NCBI GenBank assembly: GCA_014529385.2
Contig: CM043960.1
Coordinates: 23,684,396-23,748,395 of the forward strand
Length of the DNA: 64,000 bases
Origin: Adiantum capillus-veneris
Lineage: Eukaryota > Streptophyta > Polypodiopsida > Polypodiales > Pteridaceae
Direction: 5' to 3'
In this document: in pieces, positions 11,572 to 22,409 of the stretch
How positions within the stretch are numbered: position 1 is the first letter of the stretch
Layout of the letters: each line of letters begins with the position of its first letter
Notes under the pieces: generated by a model
The model's database searches: none
Told to the model about the DNA's origin: nothing
What the model saw: the letters and a program-made list of their open reading frames with translations, nothing else
Made by a program: the position numbers and the translations under genes

Positions 11572-13860
11572 CTTTGGCTGTGGGAGGTGTGAAAGAGAGA
11601 GAACAAGAACAACAGATGTAACTGAATCTGGAAATCACCATAATCATCAATTAATCGATTAATACATCTGAGTACAACTTAATCTTTAGCCAAGGCGGGC
11701 TGTTAACAGCGCCGTCACTTGGATCATCTGCTAACTAGGAGCTTAAGCTCCCGTTTACAAGATTAACCGGGCCGTTAACGACATCGGACTTAAGAAAATG
11801 CTTAATCAACTTCGGACTGATGTCGATGATGAGATTCCCTTCTGTCGCTTTATCTGCCTCATTTACCTCATGGATTTTACAAGCTTCGATTCTGCTCATT
11901 GCTTCAATTATCAAGCTTCAATTCACTCCATTAATTGGCGTTCTCCTGCTCTTAACCTCTTAATTCTTTAGGTTGAGTCAGTTGCTTATGCACGAGAGAG
12001 GAATAGCCGTATCCTGCTTCAAATCATCCCTTGCCGGCTTGCTCAAGCTTCTTGGTCAAGCTCCTTGCTTATCTCTCCCCTTTTCCGAGGCTTTGATTCC
12101 GAGAGAGAGAATAATTGCTTAGAATTTTTCTTCCTTCTTATCCTCATTACCCTAATCCTCTATGCTTTGATTGGAGTTCAAGGAGGCAAGTCCATGCTTC
12201 GATGGAGATCGAGGAGATCCTTGCTTCGATGGAGTTGAAGGAGATCCTTGCTTCGATGGAGTTCAAGGAGCTTCCCTTGCTTCGATGGAGTTCGAGGAGA
12301 TCCTTGCTTCGATGGAGTTCAAGGAGCTTCCCTTGCTTCGATGGAGTTCGAGGAGATCCTTGCTTCCATGGAGTTCAAGGAGCTTCCCTTGCTTCGATGG
12401 AGTTCGAGGAGATCCTTGCTTCCATGGAGTTCAAGGAGCTTCCCTTGCTTACTCTCGTTACCCCTCTTCTTGCACGTTTTTCCTCCCTTTCCTAATCTCT
12501 TCTTCTTCCTCACGTTTTGCTTCCCCTTGCCTTCTCATGCAAAAGCCATCCAAGCTATTAATAGCCCTTTTCCCTTCTTAAGCAGTGGCGGCGGCGTCAT
12601 TGACGTGGCGCGTGAATATACATGATGACGTGGCACTCGGCAATGTTGGCAGCTCAGACGACGACCGCGCTGGTGCCGGAAGGGAGCGCCATGGCCAGAT
12701 AATTCTTTCTCGTCACAGCGCCGTGCTCGTCTGCGTAGCCCCCTGGCCGTCGCGAGCTCCTCTTCACCTGCGCGCCCTCGCTCGTCACTTGCTGCTGCCC
12801 GCCATTGGCTTCTTTACCCTTGCTTACACACCTAAGCCCCTTTTTTTTGATTAAGTGGGCGGCCATGCCCCCTTTAGTTGGGCGGACCTAAAGTGTGGGC
12901 ATCACATTTAGCATACATATTGTCCCAGCTCCATTGGGCAGCCACATTAGGCGGGCACATTGGTCCTACCCCCTTGGGCAACCCTTTGGGTTCATGGCCG
13001 TGGAGGCACAACATTAGGGATACATACTGAGCAAAGCAAATGCCAAGCACAACATCTTTCCCCCACAGGCCTTGTCTAACCTTATCATCTTGAACTTCGA
13101 TGCCCGTATCAACCTCTCATATAAGCCTGCATACCTTTAAGATGCAAGTATAGGTGATTGCATTGAAGTAAAGCCTTCCCATCACATCTGATAAAAGGTG
13201 TCAGAGTTTCTTGCTTGTCAGCCGGGTATTGCCAATTACGACCAGTGTCGGCCAAGCACTGCATAAAATGACATCCTGGGTATGAGAAGCTACTACTGCT
13301 CCCGCATCCCAAACTCTAGACAATAGACACAACTCCTAGCTGAGACACTGACCGAGCCGGCTGGACTGGTACGGAGCTGTCCCCCGGTGAATCTTCATCG
13401 GCCAATATCTTGGCGACCACAACTCCAATCACTGATTTGAAAAGACTGATGCGCTCCACAAAGTGAGCACTTCAGGCCCATGCATTCGTTTCAATTCTGT
13501 CAACTCAGCTGCAGTTGCCCAATCTGGTACAGATCTGCAATCGACTTAAACTTCAAAGTGCAATAACTTCTTCACCGTGACTCCAATCGACGAGCCGTAA
13601 AGACAAGCCGGTAGAGCACTTCAAGCACTGCAGTTCCAGATCATAAACTCACATATGTGCTCACTTTAGACATACTTATTTTTTGCATCATTAAGGCATC
13701 AATTGGCCCTTTAAAGCTGCATCTGGCATACAATAATCATTAGACTTGGCCTGTTAACAAGCCCTCATCATTGACCATTAATCAAGTAAGCTTCAAAGAA
13801 GCTTAGCTTGCATTTCTCTGCTCTTTTTCTTATCATGGAAGCGGAGCTGCACGACATCCA
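11572..13860 (-). mobile_element. Probable 3' LTR of acidic-ORF element copy 1
   Basis: It begins at 13860 directly after GAGGGGG on the minus strand with TGGATGTCGTGC, as does the LTR at 48058. The far end is placed where the minus strand reads CACAGCCAAA, matching the end near 49410 in the other copy. It is longer than the other LTR (about 2.3 versus 1.36 kb), partly because of a minisatellite at 12193-12446. The far boundary is uncertain. Confidence 0.45.
12193..12446 (+). repeat. Minisatellite of alternating 27- and 29-bp units
   Basis: Nine units share TTGCTTCGATGGAGTT and alternate between endings CGAGGAGATCC (27 bp) and CAAGGAGCTTCCC (29 bp), giving a 56-bp higher-order repeat. Since 56 is not a multiple of 3, all three forward frames pass through every phase and remain open, which explains the overlapping ORFs. 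Confidence 0.9.
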
Positions 13861-14444
13861 CCCCCTCTGAACCTGTACAGCCTCCGGTCTGTGCCAACAG
13901 CACTTCAATCTGCACCTGCTTTAGGTACCTTAAGCTCCTTACCATCATCAGACTCACGTAACTAGTAAACGTATGAAAAATGAAATAAGGCTTATACCCT
14001 ATCATCAATGTTCTAGCTTAATCATTAGGTAGCTTTCCATCAAAAATCCTGAACTGTATCTTCCGTATCTTCAAAGCATTTAATCATGGATAACTTGCTT
14101 AGTGAACCCTGCCAGACTCAAGTGCTCCAGTTAATGATGCGCACGGCTTGACCATTAAGTTCTCTCTTAAGGAACCCTGTCAAGCTCAAGTATGCCTTAC
14201 TCTGTCTGCACACGGAATGGCCGTCAAGTCCTTTACTTCAAGTTCTGTTAGCAGAACCAACTCAAAAGATGTGAAGACACTTCATCAATTGTCCAAAGAA
14301 GTCAGCTGGAAGCCAGCCATGTAATCTTATTGACTGCATAACCAAGACTCTCCTGACTCAGCATAAATCTAGAAAACAAAAACCTTGTACCATGCAACCT
14401 GCTACATCAGATAGCTGGTACTCTTCAAATCTGCAAATGGCACT

Positions 14445-14690
14445 TTAGTAGCCCCCGGAATCAAATGGGAAACCAATCAATTGCCTCATTGTGAGCATTC
14501 CCTTAAAAGATTTGCACCATCCTCCAGGATCATAAGGAAAATACAAGAATTTCCAATCATTACAGCATAAACATACGTTAACCCACAAATCTTCATGCAA
14601 ACCGCCTGGATCATATGGCATATACGTCAATTGCCCCGGACCATGCATATCTCTGTCACCTCCTGGGTCAAAAGCTAGCTCAAAATCCCC
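14445..14690 (-). pseudogene. DPGG-motif ORF, duplicate copy
   Basis: Unrecognised small frame with four spaced motifs F-D-P-G-G, Y-D-P-G-G, Y-D-P-G-G and F-D-S-G-G, separated by about 15-25 residues that include Trp and Cys-Cys. The first motif lies upstream of the ATG-led part at 14445-14648. It duplicates 16005-16241 and follows the acidic ORF on the minus strand. Function unknown. The motif resembles a retropepsin D-x-G only superficially, since no protease fold pattern is seen. Confidence 0.5.
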
Positions 14691-14734
14691 TACATCATAG
14701 GGTAGTATCCGATTCCATATAGCATCAAGTAGTA

Positions 14735-15505
14735 TCAGATACTGCCATATCCCCTGTGCATTGGCTCATCCAATTGTTGATCATCAATCACATGTAAAAT
14801 CATTGGCAGTGCACCTTCACTCACACTAGTATCGAAATCTCGATCATGCATATCTGAATACATCAAGTCTCTGGTAAAATCGTCTTCATTAGGCTCAAAA
14901 GATGCATCTGAAAACAATTCTCTATCTTGCAGAGGCTCAAAATCAAGTAAAGCATCATCCAACAACTCCATAAGGTCATCATCTACTGCATATGAACAAA
15001 TTGGCTCATGCATGAATCTGGATTGATTGATATCCTTAGCATCTGTGTTTGAGAACCCTTCCAAAGCTTCGTCCAATAAGCACATAAGATCTAGGTCCAC
15101 CGCTTGAGAAGGTTCCTCAATCCTGTACATCTCAAGTTGTTGCAATAAACGAGGATTTTCACATATGATCTGCATACTAAACTCATCTGCAGTAAACTTC
15201 TCTTCATGTCTTTCACCCTCAGCCAGATATCTTTGCACTTTTCTAGCACAAAGTTCAGCATGCATATTGAAAATTTCATCTACTGCCCTGTCTGTATCAT
15301 CAGCACAATGAAACCAATCGTATTCATCAACAAGAGATTGCACTTCACAATGCACCCCCTCTGAATCCGCACAGCCTCCGGTCTGTGCCAACAACACTTC
15401 AATCTGCATCTGCGACAGGTACCTTAAGCTCTTTGCCATCATCAGACTCACGTAACTGGTAAACACATGAAAAAAAATGAAAGAAGGCTTATACCCTAAC
15501 ATCAA
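14735..15505 (-). pseudogene. Acidic ORF, 5'-truncated duplicate
   Basis: A 256-codon frame. Its first 50 or so residues come from the 3' untranslated part of the neighbouring unit, fused at the S-E-G-V motif to the C-terminal two thirds of the acidic protein. It contains D/E-rich blocks with repeated L-L-D-D/E-A-L motifs. The original N-terminus with the W-Q-x-D repeats is absent. It is an artefact of the tandem duplication, though it remains open. Confidence 0.6.
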
Positions 15506-16004
15506 TTGTCTAGCTTAATCATTAGGTAGCTTCCCATCAAAAATCTCTGAACCACATCTGTCGTATCTTCAAAGCATTCAATTATGGATAAAATGTTTAG
15601 TGAACCCCACCAGACTCAAGTGCTCCAGTTAATGATGCACACGGCTTGACCATTAAGCTCTCTTTAAGGAACCTTGTCAAGCTCAAGTATGCCTTACTCT
15701 CTCTGCAAACGGAATGGCTGTCAAGTCCTTTACCTCAAGTTCTGTTAGCAGAACCAACTCAAAAGATGTGAAGATACTTTATCAATTGTTCGAAGATGTC
15801 AACTGGAAGCCATCCATGTAATCTTATTGAACACATAACCAAAAACTCTTCTGACTTAGCATAAATCTAGAAAACAAAATCTTGTACCATGCAACCTGCT
15901 ACATCAGATAGCTGGTACTCTTCAAATCAGCAACTAGCAATTTAGTAGTCCCCGGGATCAAATGGGTACCCAATCATTTGTCCCATTCTGAGCATTCCTT
16001 TAAA

Positions 16005-16241
16005 ACTTTTTCACCATCCTCCAGGATCATAGGGATAATACAAGAATTTCCAATCATTACAGCATAAACATACGTTAACCCACAAATCTTCATGCAAACC
16101 GCCTGGATCATACGGCATATAAGTCAATTGCCCCGGACCATGCATATATCTGTCACCTCCTGGGTCAAAAGCTAGCTCAAAATCCCCTACATCATAGAAT
16201 AACATCAGATTCCATATAGTATCAGGTAGCATTAGATACTG
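16005..16241 (-). CDS. DPGG-motif reading frame downstream of acidic ORF
   Basis: Same minus-strand frame as the acidic ORF at 16242-17207, separated from it by one TGA at 16242-16244. It contains F-D-P-G-G, Y-D-P-G-G and Y-D-P-G-G spaced by about 15-25 residues, with W-N-L-M and W-V-N-V between. Whether it is a separate protein, a read-through extension or part of a decayed longer ORF cannot be told. A related, more decayed version lies at 47751-48057. No family recognised. Confidence 0.45.
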
Positions 16242-17207
16242 TCATATCCCTTGTGCAACTGACTCATCCAATTGTCGATCATCAATCACAGGTAAAAGCA
16301 TTGGCAGTTCACCTTCACTCTCATTGGTATTGGAATCCCAATCATGCATATCTGAATACATCAAGTCTTTGGCAAAATCCTCTTCATTAGGCTCAAAAGA
16401 TGCATCTGAAAACAATTCTCTATCTCGTAGAGGCTCAAAATCAAGTAGTGCATCATCTAACAACTGCATAAGTTCATCATCTGCTGAATCTGAACAAACT
16501 GGCTCATGCATGAATATAGATTGATTAGTATCCTTAGCATCTGTGTTTGAGAACCCTTCTAAAGCGTCATCCAGTAAGAACATAAGGTCTAGGTCCACCG
16601 CTTGAGAAGGTTCCTCAATCCTGCACATCTCAGGTTGCTGCAAACTAAGATTTCCACATGTGACATGCATACTAAATACATCTGCTGTAAACTGCTCTTT
16701 AAGTCTTTCACCCTCATCCAGATATCTTTGCACTTCTGTAGCACAAAGTTTGGCATGCACATTGAAAATTTTATCTACTACCCTGTCTGTATCATCGGCA
16801 CAATGAAACCAATCATATTCATCAACAAGAGATTGCACTTCACTATGCACCCCCTTTGAATCCGCATCATCAAGTTCATGATCTTTCTGCCATAGTGTGA
16901 GCCCTGTGTCACAAATTCTTGATAGAGAAGAAGTTTGCTCCCTCTCTAAATCACTATCATCAAATTCAGGATCAGTCTGCCAAATCGGTAGCTCTAGGTC
17001 ACAGAAGCGTTTCAAAGGAGTGTGCACCCCCTTTGAATCATCGTAATCACGTTCAAGATCACTTTTCCAATTTGGTAGCTGTTCTTCACAAAAGCTTGTC
17101 AATGAAGGAGTCTGCACCCCCTCTGAATCAAGCACATACTCTTGCTTAGCCAAGTTCTCAAAATCTGGTACATCCAAACTCAGTAAATCTGGTATACCAA
17201 AATCCAT
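16242..17207 (-). CDS. Acidic protein of a non-autonomous LTR element
   Basis: The likely start is ATG at 17207 (M-D-F-G-I-P), giving 321 residues; an upstream GTG would add 31. The N-terminal 120 residues hold repeated units with a S-x-G-V-[QH]-T-P signature followed by a cysteine and W-[QK]-x-D. The C-terminal part is rich in Asp/Glu with three L-L-D-D-A-L-type helices. No signal peptide, membrane span or zinc knuckle is seen. The related ORF at 47283-47750 shows the frame has been kept in two distant copies. Function unknown; it does not look like Gag by any motif I know. Confidence 0.6.
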   Translation of the reverse strand: MDFGIPDLLSLDVPDFENLAKQEYVLDSEGVQTPSLTSFCEEQLPNWKSDLERDYDDSKGVHTPLKRFCDLELPIWQTDPEFDDSDLEREQTSSLSRICDTGLTLWQKDHELDDADSKGVHSEVQSLVDEYDWFHCADDTDRVVDKIFNVHAKLCATEVQRYLDEGERLKEQFTADVFSMHVTCGNLSLQQPEMCRIEEPSQAVDLDLMFLLDDALEGFSNTDAKDTNQSIFMHEPVCSDSADDELMQLLDDALLDFEPLRDRELFSDASFEPNEEDFAKDLMYSDMHDWDSNTNESEGELPMLLPVIDDRQLDESVAQGI

Positions 17208-17300
17208 GGTCTTGCTGCTCTCAACAACGGCCCTGCTTTGACCTATAGAGGAGCGACCTCCACCTTCTCCAAAAAGAAGGGGTTGGCATGGAGAGATCAC

Positions 17301-18160
17301 ATGTTAATAGGGTAAAAACACCCGACTACCCAACCCACGGTGAGACTCCCTCCAAAACCTCCAAGACCATGTTCTCCAGCAAGCTCCTCCTCTACTCTGT
17401 CCTATTGCGGCACCATCCTCGAGCATTCCTGGGTCCGTGACCTTGCAAGCTACAAAGCAAGAGGTAGAGCCACTCAAAGAAATCCTAGCAAGAGGTCATC
17501 AATGAGCTTTCCATCTTGCATTTGGAGGTGCAATGTGGATGGTATATAGTGTATGTTAGGGGTGTAAAAACATTTACATGACACAGTTTTGGCTTTCTAA
17601 AAGAAGCCTTGGAGGCAGAGTTGAGTTAGGCATACTTTTAATGTTTTCATTGAAGATTAAGATTTCCACTCTTCTTCATGTGGTAGCCATGCTCGACCTT
17701 GATTTTTCACCACTCCCTCCCTTTCTGGCATGGGGAATCTGTGATCAATAGATTGCATGCGGATTGCGATTTGGTCAAGGGCCCATGGCATGGGTTGTTG
17801 GGCATGGTGGCATCGAAGTCTTGTAGAGGTGGGGTGGGGTTGCCACTATTTTGGGGTGGCGACGTCGGACAACAACGACGACTATTTTTTTGGTGGAGGT
17901 TCTTGAGCGGCCAGTGATGGAGCTTCCCCCATAGTGTAGCATGCAGAGTTGATCGTTTTGGTCCTGATTGAGTGGTGGCATGCCTGGTGGCAGAGGGCGC
18001 GGTTCCAGTGGAAACCTGTTAGGTCTCGTGTTTTCTCGAGGGTGGCTCCCTGTTCAGTTGAGTCATGTTTATGCTATATTGTATCTAATTCACAAGAAGA
18101 TTTAGAAAATTTCTCATGTAGGAAAATGGAGTCTTTCTCAGTGTTTTTCATACAATGCAT
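17301..18160. other. Non-coding stretch, nothing recognised
   Basis: Short frames at 17340-17549 and 17699-17917 have no recognisable motif. This should hold the 5' end of the acidic-ORF element, but no LTR matching 11572-13860 is visible. Confidence 0.35.
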
Positions 18161-18321
18161 AACATCATGAGCTTCTGCTCGAGAGGCACCGCATACCTAG
18201 CAGGGGACCACTGCCCCCCCCCCCCCCCCCCCGCCCAACCAGGCCGGCGGCCCGGTGGTCCCCTACCCCCAATCGTACCTAGCTAGGTATGCGCCCCCCC
18301 CTCACAGAAGCTCATAATGTT
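18161..18321. mobile_element. 161-bp hairpin (foldback) MITE with C tract
   Basis: The ends AACATCATGAGCTTCTG (18161-18177) and its near-perfect inverse (18305-18321) form 17-bp terminal inverted repeats. Further inside, GCATACCTAGC and AGGGGACCACTG pair with inverted copies on the right. A 19-bp C run lies at 18214-18232. No clear target duplication. Confidence 0.7.
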
Positions 18322-18995
18322 GAGATAAGTCACAATGTGGGAAATATTGTGAGAATTTGTGCATAACTTCTTGTGTAAGAAGTTATGGTATATTGGGATG
18401 TCATGGTTGGTAGGGCATGGCATGCTTATGTAATTTTTTGGTTCAATTAATATACTTTACTCATGATTGTGAGTTCCAAAAAAAAACAAGTGATAAAATC
18501 ACAAGGCCTACCTCCAATCACACTTCGACTAGCATAAAAGGTGAAACTCTAAAAATATTAGTTTCCTGTCGCAAACCGATGTCCAAAGAGAGATTAACTT
18601 ATAATTTCACTTTTACCTATTATGCATAATGATGGAACATAATACCTTATACCTCTGACTACTTGACAACTACTTTGTCATACCAATTCAAACCAGTGGT
18701 GGACAAAAAGTGCCTAAAGATGAAGAAAAAAGACACCTATATTATGACAATTGTTAGCTAGGTAAAAACATGCTAAAAGCAATTGTGCACATAATTACTT
18801 GTAGCACTTATACAAATATTTTTTCTAGATGTTGGAATCTCCCCCTCTAAAACTGCAAGGAACATGGCTTCCCTCTCACTCAACATCTCCCAACTGATAG
18901 CAATGACTCCTCATTCCCCTAGAGGGTATAGCTCCACATCCTCCCTCCCAAGCTTCTCTCCACCCTCTTGAACACACATTCCATAATACTACGAG

Positions 18996-19057
<62 letters not shown>

Positions 19058-19179
19058 ATTGTCTTGCTTGCAGTTATCCTTGCAGCAAACATTTGTAAGA
19101 TGATTCGAGTTTCTCCTCTAGTTTGTGTGACCTGTGAACTGCTACAACCAAAAAAGCATAAGTAGGCGGCTATAGTGGG

Positions 19180-19226
<47 letters not shown>

Positions 19227-19549
19227 CATAAGACTGCAGACAATGTCCAACATGCAAGGGGCATCCTTGGTGAGATCTCCTCGATGGTGGCATTAACATC
19301 ATCTCAACGGACCATGAGATTCGCACCCCACACAATGCTTGAGTTGCTATCTAGAGCCTCGGCATTTCTTTGGGAAGTTGACTTTAAGGCTTCATCTTCA
19401 AGATCCTGCAAAATGAGACATTTCCAATATAGCACATGTTTTCTGGAAAGAGTGCCTCCAAGTTAAAAATAACCTTGAGAGCATCGGGTTTTTGCCAGCT
19501 CGTCCCTCTCCACATTAATGGCCAGCTTATCCCCTACTCAGCGTTCCCT

Positions 19550-19591
<42 letters not shown>

Positions 19592-19846
19592 CCCTACCCT
19601 CTTGTCCATATACATATTAGGGTATTGAGCCTTGAGGCATGAACATAGTTTCTTCTTTCTTCATGTGTGGTGGATGCACAACTTACTTAACTAGCACTAT
19701 ATCCTTTTGAAGTGCCACCAATCGGAGGTAGAGCCAACAACATGGTCTCTTCAACCTCAGACACCACCGACTCACACATAATGCAAGTTGTAACAGGGCC
19801 GAAGATAATAGAATCTAGAGAGAGAGAGAGAGAGAGGGGAGGGAGG
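18322..19846. repeat. Microsatellite-rich non-coding stretch
   Basis: GA at 18999-19054, CT at 19182-19221, CT at 19551-19583 and GA at 19815-19836. ORFs across them are dominated by E-R or S-L repeats. The remaining sequence has no recognised feature. Confidence 0.7.
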
Positions 19847-21235
19847 CTCAAAATCTCGATAGCAAAGCTAGCTAACGAAACTCTTTTGGAGGGGCAATTG
19901 GATGCCAATGTTAAAACAAGACTGATCAAACCTATACCCAAGTTGGCTTGTCGGCCTATCTCCATGATGACAATTGCGTACAAGATCATTGCTAAGGTAA
20001 TTGTGCTAAGATTGGCTTCAACCTTGAACAAAATAATCACCCCCCACCAACACGGATTCATCAAAAGGCGATCGATTTATGACAACATCCTCGCTACCAT
20101 GGTTGGCATTGAGTACTCTTCTTACGCCAAGAAAGAATTTATCCTCCTCCAATTTGACCTAGATAAGGCCTACGACAGAATCTCGTGGTCTTACATTGAG
20201 GCTGTCATGAAGGCTTAGGGCTTTGGACCCAAAATGTGTGCGATTGTTCGCATGCTCGAAGAAGGAAGTTACTCTGAGTTGCTCTTCAACGACAAGATAG
20301 TGTGAGGGTTTGAAGTCAAGCGTTTGATCAAGCAAGGTTGCCCCCTTGCCCTGTTGCTTTTTGCAATTGGCTCTCACCCTTTGGTGACCGCACTCGAGGA
20401 CAATGCAAGGAAATGAGAAATTCAAGGTCTTTCACTTTTAGGAGGAAAATAATTGGTTGCTAAGATGTTTGCATATGACTCTTTGCTCTTTCTTAAAGCC
20501 AACTAAAAAATGCTAAGAAGAGCCCTTTAGATTTTGCAGCTGTTTGCTCGCGGGGGGTTCACTATGTGTAAAACTACCATATGACGTGCGCTCAAGACAT
20601 GTTTGTAAAACCCCTTATCTGTGAATTTTGTTAAGAATATAATGTACTCTTTTCTTTACAATCTATAAGTTTTTTTCAAAATTGGAAAAATAATTCCCTT
20701 ATGTATATATATTTTTGTAAGTTTCAATAACTTTAAATACCCTTCTGTTGAACTCACGTGATAGGTTACATTTTTATTAGGTGACCTCCTCGGGTGTTTG
20801 CTTCTGCTTTTGGCTCAATGTGAAGTATTGAGAAATCAAGATTGATTTCTCTCTCAGAAAGCGACTCGTTCACCCCACGAAATGGTCAGAGCAAGGTATA
20901 GGTAATGGCAATGTGTTCAGGCACTCCGAGGAGATCCACTTGGGGTGGGCATCATGGATAAGCAAAGATTTGACTAGTTCTTGACCAAAATAAATAGAAA
21001 AATGAGAAGGTGGAAGTTTGTGCTCCTCCCCTTTCATAGCAAAGTCACAGTAACCAATCCTTTTATGATCCCATACATCTCATTTGTTTTGTTGTAAATA
21101 AAATTGAGCAAATCCAATTGGAAAGAATTTATGAAGCCTATCAAATAGTTTTTGTGGAAAAGCAACACAAAAACCTCAACGCCTTGCCAATGGGGTAGAT
21201 GGGAATGGATAGCAAGACCAAATAATCAAGGTGGA
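19847..21235 (+). pseudogene. LINE reverse transcriptase, first part
   Basis: Non-LTR retrotransposon RT. It shows the R-P-I-S-M-M segment (about 19950), N-K-I-I-T-P-H-Q-H-G-F (about 20030), D-L-D-K-A-Y-D-R (20155) and Q-G-C-P-L-A (20335). The catalytic segment at 20468-20490 reads F-A-Y-D-S, where LINEs have F-A-D-D-S. After a MITE at 20549-20794 the frame continues, with changes of phase, through the thumb-like region to 21235. There the CACTA transposon interrupts it. At least five stops. The missing C-terminus is at 46183-47150. Confidence 0.85.
20549..20794. mobile_element. 246-bp MITE, copy 1, 8-bp target duplication
   Basis: Flanked by the direct repeat TGTTTGCT (20541-20548 and 20795-20802). 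Removing the element and one repeat restores the LINE frame across this point. The ends CGCGGGGGGTTCAC and GTGACCTCCTCGGG are imperfect inverted repeats. An 8-bp duplication suggests a hAT-derived MITE. No coding capacity. Confidence 0.85.
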
Positions 21236-21390
21236 TACTACAGGAGGTACTTCACATTAGCGGCGCTTGCAGTGTGACGCTCAAAAGTGAAAATCCACGG
21301 CGTTGCTATTCTATTTGTTACATAGCGACGCCTATAGCGACACTCATAGCGACGCCGACAGGGATAAAAATAAACCGAGAGCGTCGAAGA
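21236..21390 (+). repeat. CACTA left terminal and subterminal repeats
   Basis: The terminal repeat is followed by several copies of TAGCGACGCC and TAGCGACAC in both orientations. In En/Spm such short subterminal repeats bind the element's TNPA protein. Confidence 0.75.
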
Positions 21391-21421
21391 ACTCAAACCT
21401 CAGATCTGAGTTTTTAACCTA

Positions 21422-21432
21422 ATCTCTCTCTT

Positions 21433-21474
<42 letters not shown>

Positions 21475-21644
21475 ATTGTGTCTTTGAAACAAAAAGAGAG
21501 AGAGAGAGAGAGAGAGAGCATGCATAAACAAAAAAAAAAAAAAAACACACACACACACATGCATAAACAAAGAATGCATACACACACACATTGAGAGAGA
21601 GAGAGAGAGAGTAAAGAGAGAATGAGAGAGAGAAAGATATAAAA

Positions 21645-21685
<41 letters not shown>

Positions 21686-21790
21686 AAACAAAGAGAAAGA
21701 GAAAGACGGAGAAAGAGAGAGAATAAAAAACCAAAGAGAGATAGAGGGGGAGAAGACGAAAGAGAGAGGTAAGGAAAAAAACAAAGAGAG
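21422..21790. repeat. Compound CT/CA/GA microsatellite
   Basis: Runs of CT, AC, GA and A tracts follow one another almost without interruption. All ORFs here translate these runs. Confidence 0.95.
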
Positions 21791-22208
21791 AGATTAGGTT
21801 AAGATTTAAATTAGATTACATTTATATTTATGTTTATGTTGAGTTTAATATTATGTTAGATTTAGATTTACGTTAGATTAAGGTTAAGTTAGATTTAAAA
21901 TTAGGACAATATTAAAGATTAGCTAGCTATGCTACATTTAAATTAGATTACATTTAGGTTTAGGATTTAAGATTGGATTTGATTTAGGTTTATGTTGAGT
22001 TTAATATTATATTAGATTTAATTTTAAATTAAGACAAGATTTAAAATTAACTAAATTAAATTTAGATTTAAGCTAGATTACATTTAGGTTTAGGTTAGAT
22101 TAGATTTATGTTTATTTTGAGTTTAAGATTAGATTAAATCTAGATTTATGTTCGATTTAAGATTAGATTAGATTTATGTTAGATTTTAGTGCATGTCAAT
22201 GAAGCTGT
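21791..22208. repeat. A/T-rich degenerate GATTTAGGTTTA-type repeat
   Basis: Loose repetition of words such as AGATTTA, TTAGGTTTA and TTATGTT, continuing at about 26350-26400 beyond the nested LTR-like elements. It superficially resembles plant telomere repeat but lacks TTTAGGG arrays. Confidence 0.6.
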
Positions 22209-22409
22209 TGTCAAGAAATTTGCAGTCTTGCCAAGAAAGCACCGAGCTTATGGCTGTGAGAGTTTGTGAGAGAACTCAACAAAAACTATATGAAGGAGTT
22301 AAACCATAGATGCCATGAAGACTAGGGTTTGGAAAGAAGTGCAATCAAAGAAGACTCACTCTTTCTCTCTTGCACTCACACACACAAAGAAAGAACACAA
22401 AAGAGAATG

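Larger units (their letters stand above)
13859..16847 (-). repeat. Exact tandem duplication of a 1,494-1,495 bp unit
   Basis: Units 13859-15352 and 15353-16847 align end to end with scattered substitutions. All three boundaries carry the same CACCCCCTYTGAA (GAGGGGGTG on the minus strand). Each unit holds a 3' untranslated part, the DPGG ORF and the C-terminal two thirds of the acidic ORF. Confidence 0.9.
11572..17300 (-). mobile_element. Non-autonomous LTR element with acidic ORF (copy 1)
   Basis: Minus-strand element with an acidic ORF, a W/DPGG-motif ORF, a polypurine-like GAGGGGG and an LTR beginning TGGATGTCGTGC at 13860. The same order and sequences recur on the plus strand at 47283-49418, which shows this is a repeat family. 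I see no capsid, protease, RT or integrase. The body is tandemly duplicated (13859-16847). A 5' LTR to the right of 17300 is not evident. Confidence 0.6.

Noticed and set aside
14445-14690. DPGG motifs as retropepsin active sites
   Set aside because: They repeat three to four times at short spacing without the rest of a protease domain.
21400-21784. Three minus-strand ORFs of 63-111 codons, hydrophobic
   Set aside because: Microsatellite translations, not membrane proteins.
21791-22208. Interstitial telomere repeat
   Set aside because: Words such as TTAGGTTTA occur, but there is no array of TTTAGGG.
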